Assembly (NCBI GenBank): GCA_015062825.1
Contig: SUTR01000005.1
Location: forward strand, 16,459-80,458
DNA length: 64,000 nt
Direction of reading: 5' to 3'
Source: Methanosphaera stadtmanae
GTDB lineage: Archaea; Methanobacteriota; Methanobacteria; Methanobacteriales; Methanobacteriaceae
In this document: piece after piece, positions 46,995 to 57,373 of the stretch
How positions within the stretch are numbered: position 1 is the first letter of the stretch
How the letters are laid out: every line of letters starts with the position of its first letter
Program-made: the position numbers and the translations under genes
The notes under the pieces: generated by a model
What the model saw: only the letters and a program-made list of their open reading frames with translations
What the model was told of the DNA's origin: nothing
The model's database searches: none

Positions 46995-48503
46995 TTAGTT
47001 TTGATGTGCTGTTGATGATTGTATGTAGTAGCATAATTTATCATCGTCATAACAGTACCATGTTGTTCCATCATAACTCCAAGTGTAGTTTTTTACAGGT
47101 TGCATTTCTGTCCATGTATTATCATCATTTTCTATCCATTTAACTGTATAATATGTGTTGTTTTGATATAGGTATTCTTCTGTCCAGACATTGCTTTCTT
47201 TTATCCAATGATATTCATATCCATTGTCTGATTTTTGTGTGTAATTGTTTTGATTGTTTATAGTCCACGTATATGGATGTATTGTATTCCATTTTAGGAT
47301 AATCGTATCATTTGATTTATGTGTTACTGTTGCAGTTATATTATTTGAGTCTTTCCATGCATCCTTATCCAATAATGATATTAAGGGCGGATTTGACTTT
47401 ATGCTGTTATGAGATTTTAATGTATTGTTTGAGTTTAATTCCCCCAGTTGCTTTTTGTTATGTGTTATTTGTTCTAGTGTTACTATTTTCATGTCATATA
47501 ATCCTGTTGCTTCATTTAATGTTCTTTGTCGTGTTAAGTATTCAATATTGAAATTATTCTCTTCAAGCTTTTCTATTACTTCAGGGGATATGTAATCTGT
47601 TTCTTCCATTTGAATATAATCTGTTTGTTGGTTTCTGGTTATTATTATTGTATCGATTAAGTTTTCTTTTAGATAGTTTATGATGTCTGCATGACTTGTT
47701 GAATCCTCTATTAATATTGCATTATCCTTTATTACTGTTGGTATTATTGTAGGAAGCTCCCCATAAAATCCATAATATGCTGTTGTTGTATTATTAAGAT
47801 ATCCGTCTTTTTTGAGTTTGTCTATTACGTTTATACTTACCTGTGATGAATCTGCTCCGGTTATAATCTCAAGATTTTCATCATATTCTCTTAGCTGTTT
47901 GGTTAGAGATTCAGGTAATGTTCCAATGATTATTATGTGTTTTATTTGATGCGTTTCTAGGTAGTTGATGTATTCATCTTGTAGATTTTGGGCAGAATTG
48001 TATGTGCTGTTTGTTGCTGTTATGAATACAGGTGTTTTTGTATATGCTCCCAGTAATCCGGCCATTGGATCTGAGGATGTGAATATTATTGTTTCATTGT
48101 TTATATCATGTGTATTATCTGCTATTTTTGTAAGTATATCGGCTATTGAATTTCCATTTACCTGTTTTACTTCTGGAACCATTCTTTGTAGGTTTATTAT
48201 TTCATCCACGTTCATGGGTCCTATTATGATTATCTTTGTTATGTTGTTTTGTTGAATAAATTCTGGCAGATATTCCTTTAGTTGTTCTGGTAACTTTTTA
48301 TCAGATAATATTAGCGGTGTTTGTTTATATCCTGCATATACTGATATTCCAGTTTCTAATGCTCTCATATCTCCAGTACATACTGATATTATCATTGTAT
48401 TTTCATCGGAGTCTATGCTATCAGTATAGAAATTACTTAACAGGTATGAAGATACTGCCAATATAATTAAAAATATGAGCATTAATTTAATGTATTTATT
48501 CAT
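46995..48503 (-). CDS. Membrane-anchored surface protein with cell-wall-binding-repeat-2-like domains
   Basis: A 502-aa protein with an N-terminal anchor (LMLIFLIILAVSSYLLS). Residues ~38-340 contain repeated alpha/beta units reading ALETGISVYAGYKQTPLILS then NNITKIIIIGPMNVDE, and later GLLGAYTKTPVFITA then HQIKHIIIIGTLPES. This spacing is that of the CW_binding_2 repeats of bacterial wall proteins. The last ~110 residues are a Trp/Tyr-rich region with TWTINNQNNYT, VWTEEYLYQNNTYYTVKW and SYDGTTWYCYDD, perhaps a repeated beta module. Its start is 5 nt after the GT-C gene's stop, so the two form one operon. It could bind pseudomurein; this is inference. Confidence 0.72.
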   Translation of the reverse strand: MNKYIKLMLIFLIILAVSSYLLSNFYTDSIDSDENTMIISVCTGDMRALETGISVYAGYKQTPLILSDKKLPEQLKEYLPEFIQQNNITKIIIIGPMNVDEIINLQRMVPEVKQVNGNSIADILTKIADNTHDINNETIIFTSSDPMAGLLGAYTKTPVFITATNSTYNSAQNLQDEYINYLETHQIKHIIIIGTLPESLTKQLREYDENLEIITGADSSQVSINVIDKLKKDGYLNNTTTAYYGFYGELPTIIPTVIKDNAILIEDSTSHADIINYLKENLIDTIIITRNQQTDYIQMEETDYISPEVIEKLEENNFNIEYLTRQRTLNEATGLYDMKIVTLEQITHNKKQLGELNSNNTLKSHNSIKSNPPLISLLDKDAWKDSNNITATVTHKSNDTIILKWNTIHPYTWTINNQNNYTQKSDNGYEYHWIKESNVWTEEYLYQNNTYYTVKWIENDDNTWTEMQPVKNYTWSYDGTTWYCYDDDKLCYYIQSSTAHQN

Positions 48504-48508
48504 CTTGA

Positions 48509-50047
48509 CTACCTATATTCATCAGTTATTTTACATATTTTATAGTTACTATTTTCATATTCCAATTTTGCATATATTGGTATAGGTGTATTCTTTTTTA
48601 ATAATAGATAATGGATGTTTAAGCTTTTCAATTCATTGGTGGTGGAATGATTTTCTACTATATGAACCGGATCAACTACATATTCTGGAATTGACTCGGT
48701 AAATCCTCCATAAACAACACTACTATTACTATTTGATACTATTATTGTATCCATAATAGCATCCTCTGATACTATGATACCCGTATCATTTAATTTTTTA
48801 ATGTATTCGGCCATATCATATCTATCATAGGCCAGCGGAGCACTTCCATATCTATCTGAAATAATTGATACTTTCAATGTACTTCCTACAGGATCAAATA
48901 ATAAATGATATTCATCAGGAAGCACTGTTGTATTAATATCTGATTCAACCATTAAATCAGGCGTGTATGAATCAACATATGCAATTGAGGAGAATACTGA
49001 CAGTAATATTATGACTACCACAAATATCCTTTTTAAATTATTCTTGTTTATTTTTTCATACAGATAAGTAAATCCTATTGCTGCAACAAGTATTAATGGA
49101 TATGCTGCAACTTCCAGTATTCTTATTGATACAGTTTGTATGCCTATTAAATATACTTGACTTAGGATTAATATTGACAATGTCCATATGCATAGGAATA
49201 TTGACTTTTCATCCCTTTTCTTATATAATGCATAATATCCTATTATTGTAAATAATGTTGGTAGGATTCCATAGTATTTTGCTAAGAATTCAGTTATCCT
49301 CATGTTGCTTCCAGCAATGGAATTAAATACCAATGTATAATTGCAGACTATGTAAATCCACCAGGGCATTGCAATTATTATAAATAATGCAAGGAATACC
49401 AATATGTGTTTTATATTGATTTGTTTTCGCCTGATTAACTGTATGAAAGTATATAATCCCAATACTCCTATTGTTATAATGCTAGTTGCCATGTGAAGAT
49501 TTACTATTATTGCAAGAGCTATGCTTGAATATAATATTTTTCTAAGATTATTTTCATTTAAGCCCTCATAATAATATAGACATACAATCAGAGACAATGC
49601 AATTGCTATTGTAGCTGGCGTACATATGACACTACGATTAAATGTGACAAAGGACAGCATTGATAAAAATCCTGCCATCAATCCAGTAAATGTATTATCA
49701 AATAGTTTATATGCCGTGAATGTTATGAGATATATTAATATGAATGAAAATATGGGTTGTGCATATAAGCATAGTGCTATATAATTTATTTTTGTAAATG
49801 ATGAAATCGCTGCAAATATCATATGAAACAATGGAGGATACATTATCAATCTACCCTTCGGTGCTACTGTTGAGTAGTCCCAGAAAACCAGCCCATTTTT
49901 CATATATAAGTCAATCATATGCATATGGTAATATACATCCCAGGATATTGGATAGGAATATTTATATAACAACAATAATGCAATGATAAATGACATTACA
50001 GCAGGCAATAATAATATTTTCTTATTTTCTAATAAATTGTCATACAT
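48509..50047 (-). CDS. Polytopic membrane protein, GT-C glycosyltransferase-like
   Basis: A 512-aa protein with about ten to eleven hydrophobic segments. The first follows the N-terminus (LLLPAVMSFIIALLLLY); the next loop contains SWDVYYHMHMIDLYMKNG and YPPLFHMI. This acidic first-loop arrangement is typical of GT-C glycosyltransferases and related lipid-linked-sugar enzymes. The C-terminal ~140 residues are extracytoplasmic and soluble. No family name is certain. It is co-transcribed with the cell-wall-binding-like gene, suggesting that it modifies that protein or the wall. No ribosome-binding site is evident at the ATG. Confidence 0.72.
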   Translation of the reverse strand: MYDNLLENKKILLLPAVMSFIIALLLLYKYSYPISWDVYYHMHMIDLYMKNGLVFWDYSTVAPKGRLIMYPPLFHMIFAAISSFTKINYIALCLYAQPIFSFILIYLITFTAYKLFDNTFTGLMAGFLSMLSFVTFNRSVICTPATIAIALSLIVCLYYYEGLNENNLRKILYSSIALAIIVNLHMATSIITIGVLGLYTFIQLIRRKQINIKHILVFLALFIIIAMPWWIYIVCNYTLVFNSIAGSNMRITEFLAKYYGILPTLFTIIGYYALYKKRDEKSIFLCIWTLSILILSQVYLIGIQTVSIRILEVAAYPLILVAAIGFTYLYEKINKNNLKRIFVVVIILLSVFSSIAYVDSYTPDLMVESDINTTVLPDEYHLLFDPVGSTLKVSIISDRYGSAPLAYDRYDMAEYIKKLNDTGIIVSEDAIMDTIIVSNSNSSVVYGGFTESIPEYVVDPVHIVENHSTTNELKSLNIHYLLLKKNTPIPIYAKLEYENSNYKICKITDEYR

Positions 50048-50168
50048 GATTTACACAGATAATGTTTTATGTTTATAAGTATGTCTTATGAAATTGAAAT
50101 ACTTTAAAATCAGATTTTATTAGAATGTTTTATTTGAAATTATTTAAAAAATAAAAAAGAAGTTGAAG

Positions 50169-50534
50169 TTAGATATGCTGAATTTTTGATGAATCCTCCA
50201 GTATTAATTCAAGCTGACCATTATATTCAGTTACCTTTGCAACAACAATTATTCTATCTCCTTTATTTAATTCTATCACATTTATTGTTGTTGGAAATAT
50301 TACAAGATTGATACTTGTTGTATCATCTGCAATTGTAATTATCCTTGTTTGTGATTTAGTATTATGTATTGATTGTATTGTTGCATGTACTTCAACTTGA
50401 TTGTCTATCTTTGATTTGTCAATATCTTCTATTTTTAGTTGTTCGGGATTTACATATCCTGTAAGGAATATAATTCCAACCAATCCTATTATAGTAGTTA
50501 CTGAACATATCTTGAAAATTGTTTTATCATGCAT
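50169..50534 (-). CDS. Small membrane-anchored OB-fold protein
   Basis: A 121-aa protein: one hydrophobic anchor at residues ~8-27 (ICSVTTIIGLVGIIFLTGYV) and a C-terminal OB-fold of the tRNA_anti/nucleic-acid-binding type (VEVHATIQSIHNTKSQTRII, then GDRIIVVAKVTEYNGQLEL). The soluble part would lie outside the cell or at the membrane. Similar exported OB domains occur in archaeal proteins of unknown role. Start-codon evidence is weak (no ribosome-binding site). It is a single gene flanked by ligase and the GT-C gene. Confidence 0.68.
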   Translation of the reverse strand: MHDKTIFKICSVTTIIGLVGIIFLTGYVNPEQLKIEDIDKSKIDNQVEVHATIQSIHNTKSQTRIITIADDTTSINLVIFPTTINVIELNKGDRIIVVAKVTEYNGQLELILEDSSKIQHI

Positions 50535-50655
50535 AATGTATTACTATATAAGATATGTATTAAAAAATATTTAATAATTATGATTATAATATGAATAATA
50601 TTTAAAATTTAATTAAAAAAATAAAATTTTTATAAAAAAAGTAATGGAAAAAGAA

Positions 50656-52347
50656 TTAATTATTTTGTAATTCCAATAATTGATTTAACTTCTCCAACGT
50701 GTCAACTTGATCCAATCCTATGTCATCCCGTACCCTCTTTATTGCAGGAAATCTTAATGAGTATCCGGATTCATATTCATTACTTTCAACTATTTCACTG
50801 AATGCTACCTCAAGTATTACAGCTGGTTTAAATACAACAGTTTGTTCAGAAGTAGAGATAATATGCTCCTGCATACGTTCGGTCATGGTTGCAAGCATTT
50901 CATCATCCATTCCTGTAGCTGCATGCACAAGTGTTTTGTATTCTCCTGTTTTTTCATCAAGTAGGGAAAGCAAGTAAGAACCAAAGAATTTTGCCCTTTT
51001 TCCTTTTCCATATATTCCCCCAGTGATGACACAATCCAATGTTTCACGTATAGGCTTATATTTTAGCATGTTTTTACCCCTTTTACCAGGAGAATAGGGA
51101 CTGTTTACATCCTTAAACATTATTCCTTCATGACCTGTTTCTATAGACCAGTTGAATAATTCTTCAGCTTCTTCATAATTATCAGGTGTGATTACCTTCA
51201 TGGTACTTAATTCCACATCATCAGAGACTGTGACAATGTCTTCCAGCAATTTACGTCTATTTATCAGTGAATCTTCTGCTACAGGATTTTCATAATACAA
51301 TACATCAAAGAGGAATACCTTTAATGGTACTTCATCCATCATTTTTTCAATGTCATATTTTCTTTTAACTCTTTGTAATATGTATTGGAATGAAACTGGT
51401 TTATTATCCTTTATTGCTATTACCTCTCCTTCAACAATAAAATCAACATTATTTATAGCATTCTCAATATATTCCACAATTTCTGGCAGAGCCTTTGTAA
51501 CATTTTCCAATCGTCTTGTGAAAATTTTGGTTTGTCCATCAAAATGGTGAATTTGCACTCTTATACCATCATATTTGGTTTCACATATTACTTCACCCAT
51601 CTCTTCAATACTCTCTTTTATACCAGGACTTAATTGTGCAAGCATTGGCTTGATTGGTTTGCCCGGATTGATTGTTAAGCTTTTGACAGATTCAATAGAT
51701 TCCTGTGCACGTAAAGCCACTTCACCCAAATCATTAGATAACATGTAAGCACGGTCAATTACTTCCTTATCCATATCATATGCTTTGGCAATTGCTTCAA
51801 CCAGAGTTCCTTCACCTACACCTATACGTAGTTTTTCTGTGATTGTTCGGGTGATGTACTTTGCTTCTATAGGCTCAGCAGAAGTATATAACTCCAGAAT
51901 ATAATTTAATTTTTTATTTTGAGATTTGCTTCCAGTAATTTCTTCAGTTTTTCTAAGGTTAGAGATAACTTTAGAAACCGTTAATGGTACTTTGAAAAAT
52001 GTTACCTGTTTATTATTTGCAACCAATTCCTCAGTGATTTCACCCATATCCCCAACAGAAGCTAATTTATTTTCAATGTCTTTAGTATTTTCACCAAGCA
52101 ATTTAGATAATGCCTTTATTATCAGTTGGGTAGATATGCCCATTTCCTTCTCACTCCATGGTGGGAATATTTTACCCTGTAATAAAAGTGCAATGTCATA
52201 GGTTATTTCAGGATCATTCTCTTTGATTTCTTTTAAGAAATCTGCAATAATATCCCTTTTTTCTAAACGAGCACTTGTTGAGGCTATCTTTTCATAGCAT
52301 TCAACAAGTTTTATATATGGTGTTTTTGTCATAGTTACCCACTTCAT
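50656..52347 (-). CDS. lig: ATP-dependent DNA ligase
   Basis: Seals nicks during replication and repair. An all-helical N-terminal DNA-binding domain covers ~1-220. The adenylation motif ETKYDGIRVQIH, with the nucleophile Lys, is near residue 252. FIVEGEVIAI is motif III, GHEGIMFKD motif IV, and MLKYKP motif V. A C-terminal OB-fold follows (GIYGKGKRAKFFGSYLL to SLRFPAIKRVRDD). The ATG at 52347 overlaps the upstream stop as ATGA, giving 563 aa. A second ATG at 52332 (MTKTPYIKL) is an equally plausible start. It is translationally coupled to the DUF2971 gene. Confidence 0.95.
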   Translation of the reverse strand: MKWVTMTKTPYIKLVECYEKIASTSARLEKRDIIADFLKEIKENDPEITYDIALLLQGKIFPPWSEKEMGISTQLIIKALSKLLGENTKDIENKLASVGDMGEITEELVANNKQVTFFKVPLTVSKVISNLRKTEEITGSKSQNKKLNYILELYTSAEPIEAKYITRTITEKLRIGVGEGTLVEAIAKAYDMDKEVIDRAYMLSNDLGEVALRAQESIESVKSLTINPGKPIKPMLAQLSPGIKESIEEMGEVICETKYDGIRVQIHHFDGQTKIFTRRLENVTKALPEIVEYIENAINNVDFIVEGEVIAIKDNKPVSFQYILQRVKRKYDIEKMMDEVPLKVFLFDVLYYENPVAEDSLINRRKLLEDIVTVSDDVELSTMKVITPDNYEEAEELFNWSIETGHEGIMFKDVNSPYSPGKRGKNMLKYKPIRETLDCVITGGIYGKGKRAKFFGSYLLSLLDEKTGEYKTLVHAATGMDDEMLATMTERMQEHIISTSEQTVVFKPAVILEVAFSEIVESNEYESGYSLRFPAIKRVRDDIGLDQVDTLEKLNQLLELQNN

Positions 52348-53552
52348 ATTAATGATTTATATAACATGTCGTTTCCTTCTTTGATTTGGAATATTTTAAT
52401 ATCATTATCCTGTGCAACTTTATTGTATTGTTCTACTTTTTCTTCAGGGAAGTTTACACCTAAATATATTGCTTCTGGTTTTCTAAATTCTATTTCCATT
52501 GTATCCGGAGTTATACCATATACATCTCCCAATGAATCTTTTATTTGATTATTGAATTCATCAGATGTTAATACTTCATCAATATCTGCTATGAATTTCT
52601 TATAATCATATTCCAAGTTGGAATCTTTTACCATCAAATTGTTTTCCTGTGAGATTTCTTTTAATTTTGGATAATTCATTGCTTTTTCATATATTGGTTC
52701 TAATACTCTGTTTAAAATGTTATATTCCTTTTCAGTATATTTATGTGATTCCAGATATTCCCATGAATTGTCTTCTTCATTTACATTATCATCTATCTTT
52801 ATAAGATTAGCACAATGAGAATTATATATTTTATGGTCAAAATCATCAATGGTCATTTTTTTATCTGTATATATTACAGGATATAACTTTGATAAAAGCA
52901 ATGCTGTCTGATTGTTTATTTCCTTAAAATCATATGTTATGCATATTCCCCTATTGTTGTCTGCATACTTATCCCATGTGTGTATTTTGTTATAGGGTGT
53001 TTGAAATGTAGTTGTGTATATATTATCATGATATAATTTCATTGTAAAGTAGGTGTTTACTACTGCAAATAATATTTGATCATTTATGAATTGATTCATG
53101 GATGTTTTCCATTGTTCCTGATCTTCTTTAGTCATATCATCAGTATCTTTTGAATATACTAATGTCATTAATTTTATAAATGGAAAATCTGCCTTTTCAA
53201 TCTCTTCTTTTTCATCATCTTTTAAGAAGTATGGATCTTCTTGCATTAACCGGTCAATTTGTTGTTGCATCACATTATTTAATTGTGTTTTAATAGTTTC
53301 TTCATAGTTGATATCAATTAATTCACCATGATATGAACGGGATAGTTTAGCCTTTTTTAATTGTATTTTACCGTCACAGATTTTCTGCAAATCCACATCA
53401 TCCAAGTTAGTATAAAATTTTGCTATAACTGGTGGAAAATGACTGAATTTTATCTTGTCAGCATTTTCTAATTCTTCTTTGTTATTATGATCTTTTGAGA
53501 ATATGTTAAAAAAATCAATTCTCCATTGTGTATTTAGATTTGTATCAATCAT
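52344..53552 (-). CDS. DUF2971-like protein of unknown function
   Basis: A 402-aa soluble protein. The middle contains TWDKYADNNRGICITYDF and the end has EAIYLGVNFPEEKVEQYNKV, which fit the DUF2971 pattern (a W-YA-N-G-C core and an I-x-LG strand). DUF2971 proteins have no firm function that I know of. This one carries a long acidic, lysine-rich helical N-terminal extension (~1-165) not usual in the short family members. GGAGAAA precedes the ATG. Its stop overlaps the start of the DNA ligase gene, so the two proteins are produced together. Confidence 0.7.
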   Translation of the reverse strand: MIDTNLNTQWRIDFFNIFSKDHNNKEELENADKIKFSHFPPVIAKFYTNLDDVDLQKICDGKIQLKKAKLSRSYHGELIDINYEETIKTQLNNVMQQQIDRLMQEDPYFLKDDEKEEIEKADFPFIKLMTLVYSKDTDDMTKEDQEQWKTSMNQFINDQILFAVVNTYFTMKLYHDNIYTTTFQTPYNKIHTWDKYADNNRGICITYDFKEINNQTALLLSKLYPVIYTDKKMTIDDFDHKIYNSHCANLIKIDDNVNEEDNSWEYLESHKYTEKEYNILNRVLEPIYEKAMNYPKLKEISQENNLMVKDSNLEYDYKKFIADIDEVLTSDEFNNQIKDSLGDVYGITPDTMEIEFRKPEAIYLGVNFPEEKVEQYNKVAQDNDIKIFQIKEGNDMLYKSLI

Positions 53553-53992
53553 TGGATTATTTCTCCTTCCTAAATATTATGATAAATTACATTAATTATA
53601 TAAAAAAATCTTTTCTCTATTAATAATTAATATATAATTTTATACTAAAAATTTTATCTAAAATAAGGTATGGTTATTCTTTTGATATGACTAAATTTCT
53701 TAATCAAAAAAATCTCAATAGAATAATCTATTAAGTGTTTATATAATTAAAAATTAGAAAAAAATATGAAAAATTATGTTTCTTCACAATTAACATGTTA
53801 AACTAGGAATTATCGTTTTTTTTAATCCATTATAGGAAGATATTGTAGTCAAATAGAAGATAAAAATATGCAAAATTTCATCATTAAAAAAATTTGTATA
53901 TTAGATAAAACATAAACTAATACACTTAAAATTTATACTCATCTAAACCATGTTAAAAATATTATTAAAATATAAGGGAGGGAAATAGTACT
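53553..53992. other. Divergent intergenic region DUF2971 gene / polC
   Basis: 440 AT-rich bases carrying both promoters. GGAGG before polC (GGGAGGG near 53976-53983) is the only obvious element. No gene or RNA-like feature seen. Confidence 0.45.
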
Positions 53993-56900
53993 ATGGATTA
54001 CTTTGAAATGCTTGAAGAAAAAACTCAGGAGTTATATGAAATAGCAAGACAAGCAAGAAAACAGGGAAAAGACCTAGAACTTGAACCAGAAATTCCACTG
54101 GCAAAGGACCTTGCTGAACGTGTAGAAGGGCTTGTTGGTCCTGAAGGTGTGGCAAAAAGAATTAAAGAACTAGAACAGACAATGTCACGTGAAGAAGTTG
54201 CTTTTCAGATAGCAAAGGAAATTGCAACAAGAGATGATAATCCAGGAGAAGAAAATGATTATGAAGTACAGGAAGCCAATGCTGACAGTGCAATAAGAAC
54301 TGCACTTGCAATCCTCACTGAAGGAGTAGTAGCAGCACCACTGGAAGGAATAGCAAAGGTAAAAATCAAGGACAATTCTGATGGAACTAAATGTTTCGGA
54401 GTATACTTTGCAGGACCTATACGTAGTGCAGGAGGTACAGCAGCAGCACTTGCAGTACTCCTTGGAGATTATATACGTATTGCACAGGGACTTGACAGAT
54501 ACAAACCTACCGATGATGAAGTAGAAAGATATGTGGAAGAAGTAGAATTATATGAGTCTGAAGTTACAAATCTCCAATATTCACCAACCCCCGATGAGGT
54601 AAGACTTGCTATAAGAGGAATACCAGTAGAAGTTACCGGAGAACAGACAGACCCTGTAGAAGTTCAACATAGAGATCTTCCAAGGGTAGAAACAAATAAT
54701 TTGAGAGGCGGAGCATTACTTGCGGTAGCAGAAGGTGTAATTCAGAAATCTCGTAAGATTGTTAAATATGCAAATACATTAAAAATTGATGGATGGAAAT
54801 GGCTGGAATACTTTACAGCACCAAAAGCAGAGAAAAAAGAAGAAAAAACTGAAGAACAAAAGGATGAAGAAAAAGCAGAAAAACCTAAGAAAAAAGCAAA
54901 GTATATGGAGGATATTATTGGAGGAAGACCTGTAATATCATACCCTAGTGCTAAAGGTGGATTCAGATTAAGATATGGCCGAACACGTGATAGTGGTCTT
55001 GCATCCATGGCTATTCATCCTGCCACAATGGAGATTATAGAATTCCTTGCTGTCGGTACACAGATGAAAATTGAAAAACCAGGTAAAGGTAACTGTGTAG
55101 TACCCTGTGATTCCATTGAAGGACCAATAGTGAAATTAAAAAATGGGGATGTAGTTCAAGTAAATAATATTTCACAGGCAATAGCAATACGTAGAGATGT
55201 GAATGAAATACTCTTTGTAGGTGATATGCTTGTTGCATTTGGTGAATATCTTCGTGGTAACATCCCACTTGATGCATCTTGTTGGTGTGAAGAATGGTGG
55301 GCACAGGAAGTAGAGGCTTCGGATTACTATAAGCAGACACATGATGATTTTGACATAGGCTTTAAAGAAGAACTTGAATTGACAGATCTTTTAAAGTTAG
55401 ACATTGACATTAAGAAAGCTATTGAAATAGCTGAAAAAACATCCACGCCTTTACATCCAAAATATACATATTATTACCATGATGTTACAAAGGAAGAGTT
55501 AAATGATCTTAGAGATTACCTATATGAATTGATTGAAAGTCCGGATAAAGTGTTTAATGTAGATATGAACAGGATTCCTCTTGATTATCATAAAAGAATA
55601 CTGGAAGTTATTGGTATTTGCCATCATGTCAACAACAATTCTCTTATAATGTCCAATAATGATTTATATGCATTAATGGTTACTCTCCCTAAACATTTAA
55701 CTGATGATGAAGATGTTGAAACATTAGAAGCAATTAATAGGAATAGTCCATTTGAAATAAAAGCAAAAGCCCCTACATATATTGGTGGTCGTGTAGGTCG
55801 TCCAGAAAAAACCAAAGAAAGACTTATGAGACCAGCTCCTCATTCATTATTCCCTATTGGTAACTATGCAGGAAATATTCGTAATATTGTAGAGGCTGCA
55901 AAAAAGGGTACTATTAAAGTTACACTTGCTAAGTGTAAATGTACAAATCCCGATTGTAGAGTAACATCATTTAAGGCAATTTGTCCTGTTTGTGGTTCAC
56001 GTACAGAACTTGAAAGTTCAGCTGCTAAAAATATCAAACTAGGAAAATTGTTATCAGATGCATTTGATAGTGTAAAAGTAAGACGTTTAGATGAAGTAAA
56101 AGGTGTAAAAGGATTAATTTCAGAGGATAAATTCCCAGAACCTCTTGAAAAGGGTATTCTAAGAGCTAAAAATGATGTTTTTACCTACCGTGATGGTACT
56201 ATAAGACATGATTCTACTGATTTGCCATTGACCCATTTCATTCCTCGAGAAATAGGTGTTCCTCATGAAAAGATACTTGAAATGGGATATACCGAAGATA
56301 TTTATGGTAAACCTATTACTGATGATAATCAGATAATTGAATTGAAAATACAGGATATTGTAGTATCAGAAAGTTGTGGAGATTATCTTCTTAAGGTGTC
56401 CAAGTTTATTGATGATTTACTTGTTAAATATTATAATATGGATTCATTTTACAATGCTGAAACTCGTAATGATTTAGTAGGTCATTTAGTTGCTGGACTT
56501 GCACCACATACATCTGCAGGAGTTCTTGCGCGTATTGTAGGTTATACCAAGGCATCTGGTTGTTATGCTCATCCATATTTCCATTCTGCTAAGAGAAGAA
56601 ATTGTGATAGTGATGAAGATGCTGTTATGTTATTGTTAGATGCATTGTTGAATTTTGGTAAAACTTATCTTCCTAGCACTAGAGGAGGTAGTATGGATGC
56701 TCCTTTAGTTTTAAGTATTCGTATTGACCCTGAAGAGATAGATGATGAATCCCATAATATTGATTGTGTAAAAAGAATCCCATTAGAAATTTATCATAAG
56801 ACAGAGGAAGGTGGTGTAAAACCATCAGACGTTAATGATTTAATGGACAATGTGGAAAGCCGTCTGGGTACTGATGCACAATACAAAGGTTTGATATATT

Positions 56901-57355
56901 CCCACCCAACTAGTTCGATACATGCCGGACCAAAAATTTGTTTATATAAGACATTACAGTCAATGCCTGAAAAAGTTGAACATCAAATTGGGCTTGCAGA
57001 ATTACTAAGATGTGTAGATCAAAAAGGCGTAGTTGAAGGTGTTTTAAATTCACACTTCTTACCCGACATGGCAGGTAATATTAGAGCATTTTCCAGGCAG
57101 AAAGTTAGATGTACTAAATGTGGAGCGAAATATAGGCGAATTCCACTGTCTGGAGAGTGTACTTGTGGAAATAGTTTAATCTTAAGTATATCAAAAGGTT
57201 CAGTTCTTAAGTATTTAGAGATTTCAAAGGATTTATCCCATCGTTATCCTATAAATCCATATGTAGTTGAACGTATTGAAATAATAGAAACATCCATAAA
57301 CTCTTTATTTGAAAGTGATAAATCTAAACAGAGTTCTTTGGATGTATTCTTCTAA
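53993..57355 (+). CDS. polC: DNA polymerase D large subunit (DP2, PolC)
   Basis: Catalytic subunit of the archaeal replicative polymerase D. The N-terminal domain (~1-270) has YFAGPIRSAGGTAAAL. A highly charged Lys/Glu linker at ~280-305 precedes the catalytic core. Core motifs include RYGRTRDSGLASMAIHPAT, FHSAKRRNCDSDEDAVMLLLDALLNF (with the active-site acidic residues) and GGSMDAPLVL. Zinc clusters CKCTNPDC...CPVC (~645-668) and CTKC...CTCG (~1043-1060) are seen. The C-terminus QSSLDVFF is a PCNA-binding PIP box. The length (1120 aa) shows no intein. The small subunit is not in the window. GGAGG is 11 nt before the ATG. Confidence 0.97.
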   Translation: MDYFEMLEEKTQELYEIARQARKQGKDLELEPEIPLAKDLAERVEGLVGPEGVAKRIKELEQTMSREEVAFQIAKEIATRDDNPGEENDYEVQEANADSAIRTALAILTEGVVAAPLEGIAKVKIKDNSDGTKCFGVYFAGPIRSAGGTAAALAVLLGDYIRIAQGLDRYKPTDDEVERYVEEVELYESEVTNLQYSPTPDEVRLAIRGIPVEVTGEQTDPVEVQHRDLPRVETNNLRGGALLAVAEGVIQKSRKIVKYANTLKIDGWKWLEYFTAPKAEKKEEKTEEQKDEEKAEKPKKKAKYMEDIIGGRPVISYPSAKGGFRLRYGRTRDSGLASMAIHPATMEIIEFLAVGTQMKIEKPGKGNCVVPCDSIEGPIVKLKNGDVVQVNNISQAIAIRRDVNEILFVGDMLVAFGEYLRGNIPLDASCWCEEWWAQEVEASDYYKQTHDDFDIGFKEELELTDLLKLDIDIKKAIEIAEKTSTPLHPKYTYYYHDVTKEELNDLRDYLYELIESPDKVFNVDMNRIPLDYHKRILEVIGICHHVNNNSLIMSNNDLYALMVTLPKHLTDDEDVETLEAINRNSPFEIKAKAPTYIGGRVGRPEKTKERLMRPAPHSLFPIGNYAGNIRNIVEAAKKGTIKVTLAKCKCTNPDCRVTSFKAICPVCGSRTELESSAAKNIKLGKLLSDAFDSVKVRRLDEVKGVKGLISEDKFPEPLEKGILRAKNDVFTYRDGTIRHDSTDLPLTHFIPREIGVPHEKILEMGYTEDIYGKPITDDNQIIELKIQDIVVSESCGDYLLKVSKFIDDLLVKYYNMDSFYNAETRNDLVGHLVAGLAPHTSAGVLARIVGYTKASGCYAHPYFHSAKRRNCDSDEDAVMLLLDALLNFGKTYLPSTRGGSMDAPLVLSIRIDPEEIDDESHNIDCVKRIPLEIYHKTEEGGVKPSDVNDLMDNVESRLGTDAQYKGLIYSHPTSSIHAGPKICLYKTLQSMPEKVEHQIGLAELLRCVDQKGVVEGVLNSHFLPDMAGNIRAFSRQKVRCTKCGAKYRRIPLSGECTCGNSLILSISKGSVLKYLEISKDLSHRYPINPYVVERIEIIETSINSLFESDKSKQSSLDVFF

Positions 57356-57359
57356 ATTA

Positions 57360-57373
57360 ACCTCCTTTTTTTT
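57360..57373 (+). terminator. ACCTCC element and T8 after polC
   Basis: ACCTCC at 57360-57365, 4 nt past the stop, runs directly into T8 (57366-57373). Confidence 0.5.

Noticed and set aside
53993-57355. Possible intein in DNA polymerase D large subunit
   Set aside because: Intein-bearing DP2 proteins are much longer. This chain is 1120 aa, close to the usual family length, and the catalytic motif region RRNCDSDED is uninterrupted.
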